This document shows positions 1 through 11,984 of a DNA stretch of 64,000 nucleotides, piece by piece. The notes under the pieces were generated by a model. The model searched no databases, was not told where the DNA came from, and was given only the letters and a program-made list of their open reading frames with translations. Position numbers and translations under genes: made by a program. Source of the stretch: Gluconobacter sp. P1C6_b (lineage in GTDB: Bacteria > Pseudomonadota > Alphaproteobacteria > Acetobacterales > Acetobacteraceae); contig NZ_JACRVU010000005.1 of assembly GCF_018811945.1 (NCBI RefSeq), positions 1-64,000 of the forward strand, read 5' to 3'. The first letter of the stretch is position 1. Every line of letters starts with the position of its first letter.

Positions 1-340
1 ACCCAAATATCAAAAAACGTCAGGCTTTTCGAAGCATCTAAAAGATACATCATCCAACGTCCCGATACTCAGACCCAGGAACTTAATCCCAGATCACCAG
101 CACCAAAACGCCGCCAACATATCCCTTCCAATTCCATATTCAATTTTCAAAGACCATCATCCCCGCCGCCCCAGAGCCCCTCAGAAGTGAGCCCCGCCGC
201 GTCGGTGAACGGGCTTATACGGGGAGCTCACCAGAGTGTCAAACAGAATCAGACTCACACTTGTCCACATTCCTAACCCCCTGCAATCCCTCACAAATCA
301 CACTTATCCCCATTACCCATTCCAAATACGAAATAATAAA

Positions 341-371
341 AACCAGAAAAAAGCACCAAAAAGGCGCTTTT
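341..371 (-). terminator. Rho-independent terminator on minus strand
   Basis: On the minus strand AAAAGCGCC (371-363), a five-T loop and GGTGCTTTT (357-349) form a nine-pair stem with one G-U pair, followed by a T-run that continues as TTCTGG. It lies about 80 bases beyond the small reading frame at 451-555, so a short transcript ending here fits. The polarity comes from the wobble pair and T-tract; the plus-strand version has a mismatch. Confidence 0.55.
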
Positions 372-450
372 CCCTGACGTTTTCTTTGAATTTCCCAGTC
401 TGGCGTTCACTTACCGTCTGTTGGGCAGCCAGAAGCACGCGTTATAGCGC

Positions 451-555
451 CTAACGCCTTACATAGCGCTCTTTGGGAAAGTCCTCTCCTGCTCCGGGGT
501 AGACACTGGAGCGAAGCCATAAGGCTTCTGAGTATGAGGCAGCAGGCGCCCTCAT
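451..555 (-). CDS. Candidate small protein of 34 residues
   Basis: A 35-codon frame reading MRAPAASYSEALW at its start and ending FPKERYVRR, too short for usual gene-calling cutoffs. The support is its initiation signal: a perfect AGGAGG (570-565) nine bases before the ATG. A terminator hairpin lies about 80 bases downstream on the same strand. The composition looks protein-like (Tyr, Trp, Pro and charged residues, no low-complexity tract). No domain, signal peptide or membrane segment is visible. It sits downstream of the atp operon but beyond that operon's own terminator, so it is probably transcribed separately. I cannot assign a function, and it could be a leader peptide or part of a structured RNA. 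Confidence 0.55.
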   Translation of the reverse strand: MRAPAASYSEALWLRSSVYPGAGEDFPKERYVRR

Positions 556-666
556 CTCGCCAAACCTCCTGATCACACCCAGATAATACGCTTGATGGTT
601 AGACATGACGTCATTTCAGGCAACCGCGCATGCCTGCGAATGAAGAGTTTTGGAAAAATGGCAAAG

Positions 667-702
667 AAAAACCCGCTTCACCTTGCGATGAAGCGGGTTT
701 TT
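667..702 (-). terminator. Terminator of the F1-ATPase operon
   Basis: A perfect 14-pair inverted repeat (667-680 with 689-702) with an 8-base loop. The arms are A5/T5 outside a CCCGC/GCGGG core, so it works as an intrinsic terminator in either direction. It starts about 25 bases past the atpC stop codon and marks the operon's 3' end. Confidence 0.85.
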
Positions 703-725
703 CAAATTTGGTCTGAAAAATCGGA

Positions 726-1142
726 TCAGGCCGGACCGTGTTCCTGAACGGCTTCCAGCTCCGCGCGAACCGACTGCAGTTCGCGACTAATCTGGTCGTG
801 CATGTCCACGTCATTCGGACCGATCTCGGCCCAACGACTTTCCAGGTCACGCAGGCGGCTCTTCGCCTCATCCACAGACAGCTCACTCATAAGCTGCGCA
901 GAGTCGGCAAGAATGGTGCAGTGATCCGCGCCCATATCGGCGAAGCCGCCCGTCACGAAGTAACGGTCCACGATCTTGTCACCCTGATAAAGGGCCACAA
1001 CGCCGCCCCGCAGCTGAAGCATCAGCGGTGCGCGGTCCGGCATGGCTGCAATATCGCCCTCCATGCCCGGGACCACGGCCATGTCGACTTCACGTTCGAC
1101 AAGGCGCTTTTCCGGGCTGACGATCTCGATGCGAAGCGGCAT
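726..1142 (-). CDS. atpC: ATP synthase F1 subunit epsilon
   Basis: Epsilon subunit of the F1 sector (138 residues). It belongs to the central rotor stalk and inhibits ATP hydrolysis. The N-terminal beta-sandwich is recognisable: MPLRIEIVSPEKRL, then VVPGMEGDIAAMPDRAPLM, then the GGFADMG segment. A C-terminal helical hairpin rich in Glu, Arg and Leu follows. Length is normal for alphaproteobacteria. It is the last gene of atpHAGDC, beginning four bases after atpD ends, and is followed by a strong terminator. Confidence 0.95.
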   Translation of the reverse strand: MPLRIEIVSPEKRLVEREVDMAVVPGMEGDIAAMPDRAPLMLQLRGGVVALYQGDKIVDRYFVTGGFADMGADHCTILADSAQLMSELSVDEAKSRLRDLESRWAEIGPNDVDMHDQISRELQSVRAELEAVQEHGPA

Positions 1143-1146
1143 CGGA

Positions 1147-3523
<2,377 letters not shown>

Positions 3524-3532
3524 GGGCTATCC

Positions 3533-5067
<1,535 letters not shown>

Positions 5068-5068
<1 letters not shown>

Positions 5069-5640
5069 CACGCGGCTCCCTTCATGGCGTTCTGCAGGCG
5101 GGTCAGGCGCCCGGCGATCGAAGTATCAAACAGTGTGGAACCGATCCGTACGGTCATGCCGCCAAGAAGGGCGGCGTCCGTGCGTTCGGTCATGGACACG
5201 CGGCTGTAACCGGCTTCGGCCAGACGGGCCTGAAGCTGGCTACGCTGCATGTCGGTCAGAGGCTGTGCGGAGCGGACCTCGGCGACGACTTCACCACGCA
5301 GGGCAAAATCAAGCGCCAGAACACCGTCCAGAATGGATGCAAGATCAGGCAGACGGCGATTATCGGCAATGACGCCGACAAAACGGCGCAGGACGTCACC
5401 GAAACCGAGCTTCGACATCAGGACGCTCGAAACCGTCCGGCCCTGACGGATATCCATCCGGGCATCAGCCAGGAATTTCCGCAGATCGTCGCTTTCAGCA
5501 ATGGCGGCACGCAGCGCCTTCACTTCACCCAGAACGTTAGAAAGATTTCCCTGCTCCGAAGCGAGATCATAAAGCGCACGGGCATAGCGCTGGGCCAAGC
5601 CCCCTGTATGTCCAACCTGCGGCACCTGTGTCACCGTCAC
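5068..5640 (-). CDS. atpH: ATP synthase F1 subunit delta
   Basis: Delta (OSCP-like) subunit that clamps the top of F1 to the peripheral stalk. The open frame extends to 5772, but the conserved part begins at [19 protein letters not shown] chose the GTG at 5640 because ACGGAAC lies about eight bases upstream and it gives 190 residues, close to the family's usual 180-187; GTG codons at 5634 and 5658 are alternatives. The C-terminal [22 protein letters not shown] is diagnostic. It is the first gene of the operon. No F0 genes (atpB, E, F) occur nearby, as is usual where F1 and F0 operons are separate. Confidence 0.92.
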
Positions 5641-5665
5641 ACGCGTGTTCCGTCTCACTAAATCC

Positions 5666-5702
5666 GCCGCAGAGTGCGGCCGGAACCGGCTTATCCGGTT
5701 CC
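5666..5702 (-). promoter_or_regulatory. Tandem hairpins in the atp mRNA leader
   Basis: Two perfect inverted repeats stand side by side just before the atpH start. GGAACCGG/CCGGTTCC (5682-5689 with 5695-5702) has a five-base loop, and GCCGCA/TGCGGC (5666-5671 with 5675-5680) has a three-base loop. Neither is followed by a T-run, so they look like leader structure affecting stability or initiation, not a terminator. The role is inferred. Confidence 0.45.
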
Positions 5703-5782
5703 TTGCATCAAAACTGTCCGGACCGGGCATACACGTTCCTGCGCAGGATTCGTCTGAAACCCGGTCCTCCACTTGGCGCCGC

Positions 5783-5811
5783 CTCTAGCACGCTGTCCGG
5801 TTCCTGCGCAA
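5783..5811 (-). promoter_or_regulatory. Candidate promoter of atpHAGDC
   Basis: On the minus strand TTGCGC (811-806 within 5.8 kb) and CTAGAG (788-783) are separated by 17 bases, a sigma70-like arrangement. It would give a leader of about 135 bases containing the two hairpins. Both hexamers are imperfect, so this is a suggestion. Confidence 0.35.
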
Positions 5812-5968
5812 CCGAGACGATACGCAAATCCCCTTTCATCCGGCTGCCAGTCGGACGAAGGTTTGCGTTTTCCCCTGCCGGACTGGCATGACGGGGGTTC
5901 CACAGTGATTTTTCGGGGGTTCTTTACTCCCGTCCAACACACTCTCTCCAAACAGCCACGGAAACCCG

Positions 5969-6520
5969 ATGACCATCCAGAAGCGCCTCTTTTTCCTGCT
6001 GGGCGCCCTGTCCGTCCCCGCCCTTCCTGCCCCGGCCCTGACCACGGCGGCCCAAGCGACCCCTGTCGAGGACAAACCGTCCTTCCCGACCATTTCCTAC
6101 TGGGACAACTGGACTGATCCGCAGGGTGTCACGCATCTGACCAAGTGCAAGATGTCGACATTCCATGAGGATTTGATCACGCCGGCCGGAGACAAGGTCA
6201 TGCTCAGCACTCCCCATGACGGACCGGCAACGGTGACGATACGGGTTCAGCCCCCGCACTGGAAAGGCGGATGGAACGAAAGCCATCAGGTTCAGTGGAT
6301 TGTGCCACTGTCGGGAATCTATTTCGTCAAAGCGATGGACGGGACCAGCGTGGAGCTGAATCCGGGCGATGTCCTGCTTAGTGAGGATGTGGCTCCGGTG
6401 GCTCACGGCACCGATCCGAAAGGTCATCAGTCAGGAAATGTCGGCGATGCCGCTGTCGCCCTGCAGATTCTCCAGTTCGGAGAAGCGACGCCATCACACG
6501 TACCCTGTCAGGGACAGTAA
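5969..6520 (+). CDS. Exported cupin-domain protein
   Basis: A 183-residue protein with an N-terminal secretion signal: MTIQKRLFFLLGALSVPALP, then Ala-rich sequence to about residue 30, with likely cleavage after an AQA. The mature part looks like a single cupin barrel. Residues about 75-150 contain the beta-strand pattern ending SGIYFVKAMDGTSVELNPGDVLLSEDVAPVAHG, where the PGD turn and a later His resemble cupin motif 2. Substrate is unknown. It is divergent from the atp operon and followed by a convergent tRNA-Gly, so it is probably monocistronic. The cupin call rests on pattern recognition only. Confidence 0.7.
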   Translation: MTIQKRLFFLLGALSVPALPAPALTTAAQATPVEDKPSFPTISYWDNWTDPQGVTHLTKCKMSTFHEDLITPAGDKVMLSTPHDGPATVTIRVQPPHWKGGWNESHQVQWIVPLSGIYFVKAMDGTSVELNPGDVLLSEDVAPVAHGTDPKGHQSGNVGDAAVALQILQFGEATPSHVPCQGQ

Positions 6521-6548
6521 GGCAGGCAATATCGATTTTAAGGAAATC

Positions 6549-6622
6549 TGGAGCGGGCGAAGGGAATCGAACCCTCCTAAGAAGCTTGGAAGGCTACTGC
6601 ATTACCACTATGCTACGCCCGC
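6549..6622 (-). tRNA. tRNA-Gly (anticodon TCC)
   Basis: The minus strand folds as a complete 74-base tRNA with encoded CCA. The acceptor stem pairs GCGGGCG with CGCCCGC, the T-arm carries GGTTCGATTCC, and the anticodon loop CTTCCAA gives TCC, reading GGA and GGG. The discriminator base is U, usual for tRNA-Gly. It is convergent with the exported cupin gene. Confidence 0.95.
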
Positions 6623-6703
6623 TCAGATGGGAGTGTCCTTACTCCATCTGCTCCCACACCCGCAAGAGGGGAAAATCCAAAATGGAAATTCCACAACAAA
6701 GAT

Positions 6704-6743
6704 GTTCAGGCCCCTTGACTTTTAGTCCTGAACATTCTCTTTT
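6704..6743 (+). promoter_or_regulatory. Candidate promoter for tRNA-Trp/secE/nusG with flanking inverted repeat
   Basis: TTGACT at 6715-6720 is a good -35 hexamer; at 17 bases spacing stands TCTTTT (6738-6743), a poor -10. A seven-base inverted repeat, GTTCAGG (6704-6710) and CCTGAAC (6727-6733), brackets the -35 and could be a hairpin or an operator. It lies about 50 bases before the tRNA. Confidence 0.35.
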
Positions 6744-6791
6744 GCGGCCACTGTCGCTGGCATGACGTTTCAAGACGTCCTGCCCGATGAT

Positions 6792-6868
6792 AGGGGTGTA
6801 GCTCAATTGGCTAGAGCGCCGGTCTCCAAAACCGGAGGTTGAGAGTTCGAGACCCTCCGCCCCTGCCA
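6792..6868 (+). tRNA. tRNA-Trp (anticodon CCA)
   Basis: A 77-base tRNA with encoded CCA. The acceptor pairs AGGGGTG with CGCCCCT (one G-U), the anticodon stem is CCGGT/ACCGG around CTCCAAA (anticodon CCA), and the discriminator is G. tRNA-Trp directly ahead of secE-nusG is the common alphaproteobacterial order, so a joint transcript is likely. Confidence 0.97.
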
Positions 6869-6930
6869 CTCCTTCTCGCCGGATGTCCTTCCCGACACCG
6901 GGAGCGGGTTTTTCACTTGATTCGAGGACG

Positions 6931-7185
6931 ATGGTGTCGGTCAGTACCCCGAAAGACGAGTCGCGGAAAACGGCGCCTCAAAAAAGCGGATCCGGCTTCA
7001 ATCTGGTGGCCTACGTCCGTGACGTGCGCGCCGAAGCGAAGCGTGTCACGTGGCCGACCCGTCGCAATACCCTGATCACGTCAGGTGCCGTGCTGGTCAT
7101 GGTTACCGTGACCTGCATCTTCTTCTTCATCGTGGACCAGGTGATCGGCCTAGGCGTCCGCGAACTTTTTGGCGTTGGAGGCTAG
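6931..7185 (+). CDS. secE: Preprotein translocase subunit SecE
   Basis: Short single-span SecE (84 residues) of the SecYEG channel in the inner membrane. The conserved amphipathic segment VAYVRDVRAEAKRVTWPTRR precedes one transmembrane helix (SGAVLVMVTVTCIFFFIVDQ). An upstream in-frame start exists at 6883, but the ATG at 6931 gives the usual length; GAGGA at 6924-6928 is very close to it, so the GTG at 6934 could be the true start. It is followed after nine bases by nusG. Confidence 0.93.
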   Translation: MVSVSTPKDESRKTAPQKSGSGFNLVAYVRDVRAEAKRVTWPTRRNTLITSGAVLVMVTVTCIFFFIVDQVIGLGVRELFGVGG

Positions 7186-7194
7186 GTTCGCACC

Positions 7195-7725
7195 ATGGCG
7201 AAGCGTTGGTACGTTGTTCACGTCTATTCCGGTTTCGAGAAGAAGATCGCGAGTCACATTCAGGAACAGGCTGCACAGAAGGGCCTTTCCGACCATTTCG
7301 AACAGATCCTTGTTCCCTCCGAAGACGTGACGGAAATGCGCCGCGGCCGTAAGGTCAACGCAGAGCGCAAATTTTTCCCGGGCTACGTTCTCGTCAAGAT
7401 GGAACTGACGGACGAGGCCTGGCATCTCGTCAAGGATACCCCCAAGGTCACGGGCTTCCTCGGAACCCGCAACCGTCCGACCCCCATTACGGCAGCCGAA
7501 GCCGACCGCATCATGAAGCAGGCACAGGAAGGCGTTGAGCGTCCCCGTTCCAGCCTGTCCTTCGAGATCGGCGAGCAGGTCCGTGTGGCCGATGGCCCGT
7601 TCACGTCCTTCACCGGCATGATCGAGGATGTCGACGACGAGCGTCAGCGCCTCAAGGTCAGCGTCTCCATCTTCGGCCGCTCCACGCCGGTGGATCTGGA
7701 CTTCACACAGGTCGAGAAGCTCTAA
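7195..7725 (+). CDS. nusG: Transcription termination/antitermination factor NusG
   Basis: NusG (176 residues), which binds RNA polymerase and couples it to Rho or ribosomal protein S10. The N-terminal NGN domain opens with KRWYVVHVYSGFEKKI and includes ERKFFPGYVLVKME. The C-terminal KOW domain (about 120-176) reads FEIGEQVRVADGPFTSFTGMIEDVD. It is co-oriented with secE. Unusually, a strong terminator follows at once and the next gene is pqiC on the other strand; the rplKAJL-rpoBC cluster that commonly follows nusG is absent. Confidence 0.97.
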   Translation: MAKRWYVVHVYSGFEKKIASHIQEQAAQKGLSDHFEQILVPSEDVTEMRRGRKVNAERKFFPGYVLVKMELTDEAWHLVKDTPKVTGFLGTRNRPTPITAAEADRIMKQAQEGVERPRSSLSFEIGEQVRVADGPFTSFTGMIEDVDDERQRLKVSVSIFGRSTPVDLDFTQVEKL

Positions 7726-7748
7726 GTCTTTTTCAGACCCTGCTTCTA

Positions 7749-7788
7749 CCAACAAAAAAGGCTCCCTTTCGGGAGCCTTTTTTGTTGG
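7749..7788. terminator. Bidirectional terminator between nusG and pqiC
   Basis: A perfect 18-pair inverted repeat with a TTTC loop (7749-7766 with 7771-7788). Its A6/T6 outer arms and GGCTCCC/GGGAGCC core make an intrinsic terminator for nusG rightward and pqiABC leftward. Confidence 0.92.
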
Positions 7789-7803
7789 TGACCCTGATAT
7801 TTC

Positions 7804-8421
7804 TCAGTCCTTCAGAGGCGGCGGCAGAACGCGCAGTTTGGCGGCCGCCTGATCCGCAATGCTGGCAACACCCTGACTGAGCGCCGCTGTCAGCTTTGCG
7901 GTGCTGGACGCGACGGACTCTGGAGACTGCCACACCACAGGCGTGGTCATCACAGGGCCAATCATCTTTCCGGCCGGATGAACGGACAGCATGCCCGTCA
8001 CGAGTGCGTGTCCGGCCGAATCGGCTTCGAAATTGCGGATGGTCAATTCCACATAGGCCGCAGGTGTCGTCGTGACCGCATCATCCTGCGCGAAGACGGT
8101 CGTACCCGGCAGGCGCTGAGCCAGATCAGTCATCAGCGTATGGCCCAGCATATCGGGAAGCGCCTCACTCCAACTGCTGCCCGAAGCCAGCTTGGTCTGG
8201 TAATCCTCACTGGCCTTCACGATCGTGTCGCGATCAAGCCGCGCACTCACAACAGGCGTCCGGACCTCGACCACGGCAGGACCTCCCGCCTGGGACACAC
8301 CGGGCAGAGGGGCCAGCGTATAGAGCGTAGGATCGCTGCTGCAGGCCGAGAGGAGGCCCGTCAGCCCCAGAGCCCCCACCAGGGACAGGAAACGAAGGCG
8401 GGACGTCGAAGACTGTGTCAT
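7804..8421 (-). CDS. pqiC: PqiC-like outer-membrane lipoprotein
   Basis: A 205-residue lipoprotein: signal peptide with lipobox LSAC at about residues 24-27, then a DUF330/ABC-transport auxiliary domain (YTLAPLPGVS, VVEVRTPVVSARLDRDTIV, DMLGHTLMTDLAQRLPG). In E. coli PqiC sits at the outer membrane and docks the PqiB needle, forming a path for lipids between membranes. It is the last gene of pqiABC, starting three bases after the pqiB stop. Regulation by stress, as in enterobacteria, is possible but not visible here. Confidence 0.85.
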   Translation of the reverse strand: MTQSSTSRLRFLSLVGALGLTGLLSACSSDPTLYTLAPLPGVSQAGGPAVVEVRTPVVSARLDRDTIVKASEDYQTKLASGSSWSEALPDMLGHTLMTDLAQRLPGTTVFAQDDAVTTTPAAYVELTIRNFEADSAGHALVTGMLSVHPAGKMIGPVMTTPVVWQSPESVASSTAKLTAALSQGVASIADQAAAKLRVLPPPLKD

Positions 8422-8424
8422 GGC

Positions 8425-10107
8425 TCAGTTCCTGCGGCCGGTGATGAGAGCGGAAGGATGGTGATCCAGATAATCCGTGAGGAACCGCAGGGAGCGGGAC
8501 ATCTGGGTCAGCTGGGTGATCATGTTCTGAAGGCTGCGGTGGAAATCCGTATCGCCGCCATAAGCCCCCAGAACCGACTGGGCGTTCGCCAGCGTGCCCT
8601 GCAGACCCTTCATCAGCGCCGGCAGGTTCTGGTTGGCGGTTTTCGTCAGCCTGCTCAGATTCTGTAGCGAATCGCGCAGCGCTGCGAGAGACTGCGTGAC
8701 TTCCGGACTGTTCAGACGGCCATCCGCATGCGCCAGAAGATCGTTCACATGACCACCGATTTCGGTCAGCGGCATTGCCGCAATCTTGTCGGTAATGGTG
8801 GAGACGGACTCCATGATTCCGTCCATTCCGCCAGCCTGACTGGGGAGAACAGCAACGTCGCCTTCATAAGTCAGGGTCGTGACAGGGGCGTTCTTGACGA
8901 ATTGCAGGGCAATCATGGATTCGCCGGTCAGGAAGCTGGCGCTCTGAACCGAGGCGCGCATTCCATCAGCCACAAAGGCCTGGAGATACTTCTCGACGGG
9001 CGGCTCCTTGCTGTTCTCGATCCGGTCATCCCAGTTGGACAGCATACGCTCCGGCTCAAGCTCCATGTCCACGCGGACACGGGGAAGCTTCGTGGGGCCT
9101 TCGAGAAGGAGACGGACATCGGTGACAGTACCGATCTGCAGGCCGAACATGGTGACCTGACTGCCGTTCGTAAGGCCTTTGACGGAGGAGTTGATGTAGG
9201 TCACGACGCGCAGACGCTTATGGTAGCGCGCATTGTCGGCATCGGCTTCGCTGGCATAAAGCTTGAAGACGGAATTGGCTGGCGCATCGGGCAGATCGAT
9301 GTTGCGGCGGCGCTCCGGCAGACCAAAGGCAATGCCGCCCGAAAACAGGGCCTGAAGCGATTTGAGCTGGACTTTCAGACCACCGGCACCGAGGCCGACC
9401 TGAACACCGGAGACGTTCCAGAAACGGCTGTCCGTGCGCAGATAGTGGTCATAAGGTTCCTTGACGAAAGCCTGGATGACGATGGGCCCCTTCCCGCCTG
9501 GCGGCATCGTGTAGCCCAGCACCTCACCCACCTGAAGGTCGCGGAAAAAGACCGGCGACCCCGGACCGAGCGAGCCCAGCGACGGAGAGACCAACCAGAA
9601 CGTCTCACCCGGCTGGTCCGAACGGACACCTGGCGGCGATTCGAGTCCCTTGAAGAACTTCTGGTAGTGGCCGTCGTCGCTTCCCGGATCCAGGGCGATA
9701 TAGGCGCCGGAGAACAATGTATCGAGGCCGGTGATGCTGGCGCCGTTGATCCGCGGACGCACAACCCAGAACCGGGTATGGTCGGTCAGGATATGCGCGC
9801 TGTTGGCGTTCATCTGCACCGTGACGTCGACATGTTTCATGTCATCACTCAGCGTGATGTCCTGCACCGTACCCAGCGTCACAGCCTTGTTCTTCACCTG
9901 CGTCTGGCCTGGAGTCAGACCATCCGCCGTTTCGAACGTGATGGTGATGACGGGACCACGCGTGGCAAAATGCTCCCACGCCAGCCATCCGGCGATGAGA
10001 ATGGCCACCACCGGAATCAGCAGAATGAGGGAGAAGCGGGTGCGGCGCACCGGGGCTTCCTTCGGCGAGACCGTTGGCTCCCCCCGGTTGTTTCGGGAAT
10101 CGCTCAC
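8425..10107 (-). CDS. pqiB: Intermembrane lipid transport protein PqiB (MCE domains)
   Basis: A 560-residue protein with one N-terminal membrane helix (FSLILLIPVVAILIAGWLAW) and repeated MCE/MlaD domains: residues about 50-140 (ITITFETADGLTPGQTQVKNK), a second around 165-270 and a third near 300-400 (VVTYINSSVKGLTNGSQVTMFG). A C-terminal helical region would form the needle barrel. E. coli PqiB has the same three-MCE layout at about 546 residues. The start is GTG, overlapping the pqiA stop (GTGA), which implies coupled translation. Confidence 0.92.
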   Translation of the reverse strand: MSDSRNNRGEPTVSPKEAPVRRTRFSLILLIPVVAILIAGWLAWEHFATRGPVITITFETADGLTPGQTQVKNKAVTLGTVQDITLSDDMKHVDVTVQMNANSAHILTDHTRFWVVRPRINGASITGLDTLFSGAYIALDPGSDDGHYQKFFKGLESPPGVRSDQPGETFWLVSPSLGSLGPGSPVFFRDLQVGEVLGYTMPPGGKGPIVIQAFVKEPYDHYLRTDSRFWNVSGVQVGLGAGGLKVQLKSLQALFSGGIAFGLPERRRNIDLPDAPANSVFKLYASEADADNARYHKRLRVVTYINSSVKGLTNGSQVTMFGLQIGTVTDVRLLLEGPTKLPRVRVDMELEPERMLSNWDDRIENSKEPPVEKYLQAFVADGMRASVQSASFLTGESMIALQFVKNAPVTTLTYEGDVAVLPSQAGGMDGIMESVSTITDKIAAMPLTEIGGHVNDLLAHADGRLNSPEVTQSLAALRDSLQNLSRLTKTANQNLPALMKGLQGTLANAQSVLGAYGGDTDFHRSLQNMITQLTQMSRSLRFLTDYLDHHPSALITGRRN

Positions 10108-11588
10108 GCGCGTCCAGGCTCCATATCAGTAGGGTCAGAAGAAGGCAGGTGCGGCACAGGATCGGCCGGAGAAGACGTCTCGGGCTCCCTGGTGTCCGCT
10201 GCGGGGCCTGCGACCGCGCCATTGAGGCCGGCTGCATCCCACATGCCGCGGGGATCGAAAAGCTCTGCGGCGAAAATGGTCAGGATCACGACCAGGGCAA
10301 AGCAGACCATCCCCGGATCGGCCGTGACATTGGCCAGAAAACCGAAATGCACAACAGCAACGAGGATGGAAATCATGAAGACGTCGATCATGGACCAGCG
10401 GCCGATGATGACGACGAGACGGTAGAGTTTCGCCAGATGCCTGAGCTGCCAGCGGCCTCCGAGGCGGGTGCTGATGATCATGATCGTCAGGGCGACGATC
10501 TTGAGGACGGGCACCGTGATACTGGCAAACAGCACCAGCAGGGACAGCGGGATCATTCCCGCCTGCCACAGCTCGATCACGCCGCTGATGATGGTGCTGG
10601 GCGCACCATGACCGACCTTGGTGTAGGTCATGACCGGCAGCAGGTTGGCCGGCAGGTAGAAGACGACGCTGGCTACGAGAAGAGATGTGGCCGAGGCAAG
10701 GCTCTGCGGCTTGCGGCGGCGCAGGATCTGCCCGCAGCGCGGGCAGTCCCCCATATCCTGTTCCTGCGGCACGGTATGGTCGAAGGCCATGACCAGATTG
10801 CAGGCGTGGCAGGACAGCATGTTCTCCACTGGGGGAATGACGCCATTACGGGCGTCCAGATGGGCAACATCCAGCAGATGGCCCTGATGGTCGTCGAGCT
10901 GGGGGCGGATGTCGCGGCTGCGCCAGATCCGTTCGGCGTCGAAGGTCGAATCCACGGCGGCCATGCTCAGCATCAGGCCACCCAGCAGATAGACGCCGGG
11001 CTGAAGGATGACGAGGGCGAGGTCCACGAGCTTGGTGTAGGCCACCAGAACGCCGAGGACATACACCTCCACCATCGACCAGCCACGCAGGCGGTCGTAC
11101 CAGGTGAGAAGACGCGGAGTCCAGTCAGGCATCTGAGGGCGTGAGGCGCCGTAGAGAATGGCCGCCATCAAACCGATGATGACGCCGGGCATGATGATCG
11201 TCACCAGGGCGACGAGAACGCCGATCGCGCCATAGCCCTGATGGCCGAGTTCGATCGGGCCGCTCATCAGTGAGACCGTGTTTTCACGTCCGTACACGTT
11301 CAGCGTCATGAGCGAACTGATGAGGAGCGTGACGTAGAGCGCGGCGGACGTAATGCAGAAAGCGGCCGGGGCACCGATCAGGGATGTCCGGCGTCGTCGG
11401 GCAAGCTGACAGCCGCAGCGCAGACATTCGGCGAGATGTCCGGGTTTCAGGCGCGGAACGTGCTGGAAGAGACCGCAGGTCGGGCATTCACGCAGACCTT
11501 CCACCGCGTGGATGGATGCGTGGGGCTCCTGACTGCGGGAAAAGCTGACGGCGTTGCGCCACAGTCGTTTATGAAAACGGTCAGACAT
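10104..11588 (-). CDS. pqiA: Inner-membrane protein PqiA
   Basis: A 494-residue integral membrane protein built as two homologous halves. Each half begins with a rubredoxin-like zinc site (CPTCGLFQHV...CLRCGCQ near residue 36, and CHACNLVM...CPRCGQIL near residue 270) followed by about four transmembrane helices with an APAAFC or LLVASVVFYLPANLLPVMTY type opening. PqiA is the inner-membrane partner of the PqiB tunnel. It is the first gene of the operon; its promoter should lie between 11589 and the tRNA-Thr gene. Confidence 0.92.
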   Translation of the reverse strand: MSDRFHKRLWRNAVSFSRSQEPHASIHAVEGLRECPTCGLFQHVPRLKPGHLAECLRCGCQLARRRRTSLIGAPAAFCITSAALYVTLLISSLMTLNVYGRENTVSLMSGPIELGHQGYGAIGVLVALVTIIMPGVIIGLMAAILYGASRPQMPDWTPRLLTWYDRLRGWSMVEVYVLGVLVAYTKLVDLALVILQPGVYLLGGLMLSMAAVDSTFDAERIWRSRDIRPQLDDHQGHLLDVAHLDARNGVIPPVENMLSCHACNLVMAFDHTVPQEQDMGDCPRCGQILRRRKPQSLASATSLLVASVVFYLPANLLPVMTYTKVGHGAPSTIISGVIELWQAGMIPLSLLVLFASITVPVLKIVALTIMIISTRLGGRWQLRHLAKLYRLVVIIGRWSMIDVFMISILVAVVHFGFLANVTADPGMVCFALVVILTIFAAELFDPRGMWDAAGLNGAVAGPAADTREPETSSPADPVPHLPSSDPTDMEPGRA

Positions 11589-11829
11589 CGGGCTCCTAAC
11601 CTAACGCAGGGAGCCGTCTTTTGACAGTCCGCCCTCTTCGGGCAGCCCTCCGCATCGGGATATCGGGACTCATCGTAGTCCCATCTCAGCCGGATTGCCC
11701 AGAGGAAGCCGGTTTTATCGGCAATATTTTGAAAAATTGTGAAGATCCGGAAATCCGCGTATCAGACAATCTCTCTGCCTGCATGACAGGAGAAAGGCGT
11801 CTCTGATCCGGATTTTCGGAAGACCTTGA

Positions 11830-11905
11830 TGGTGCCGGTGAAGAGATTCGAACTCCCGACCCCATCATTACGAATGACGTGCTCTACCAGCTGAGCTACA
11901 CCGGC
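11830..11905 (-). tRNA. tRNA-Thr (anticodon CGT)
   Basis: A 76-base tRNA on the minus strand with encoded CCA. The acceptor pairs GCCGGTG with CACCGGC, the D-arm is GCTC...GAGC, the anticodon loop TTCGTAA gives CGT (reads ACG), and the discriminator is A. The T-stem contains two G-U pairs. It stands alone between pqiA and ghrA. Confidence 0.95.
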
Positions 11906-11984
11906 GCACCCATCAAGGTGGGCGCGTTCTAACCGAGCCCTTGAGGCTTGGCAAGCCGGAAAATGCACAAACCGTGTCGGTATC

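Noticed and set aside
255-315. Two sequences resembling DnaA boxes (TTGTCCACA and TTATCCCCA)
   Set aside because: Each differs from the consensus, only two are present, and there is no dnaA, dnaN or other origin-associated gene nearby.
236-454. A 72-codon plus-strand frame near the left end
   Set aside because: It lacks a ribosome site, has poorly protein-like composition (basic, Asn/Pro rich) and overlaps the terminator and the better supported small gene on the other strand.
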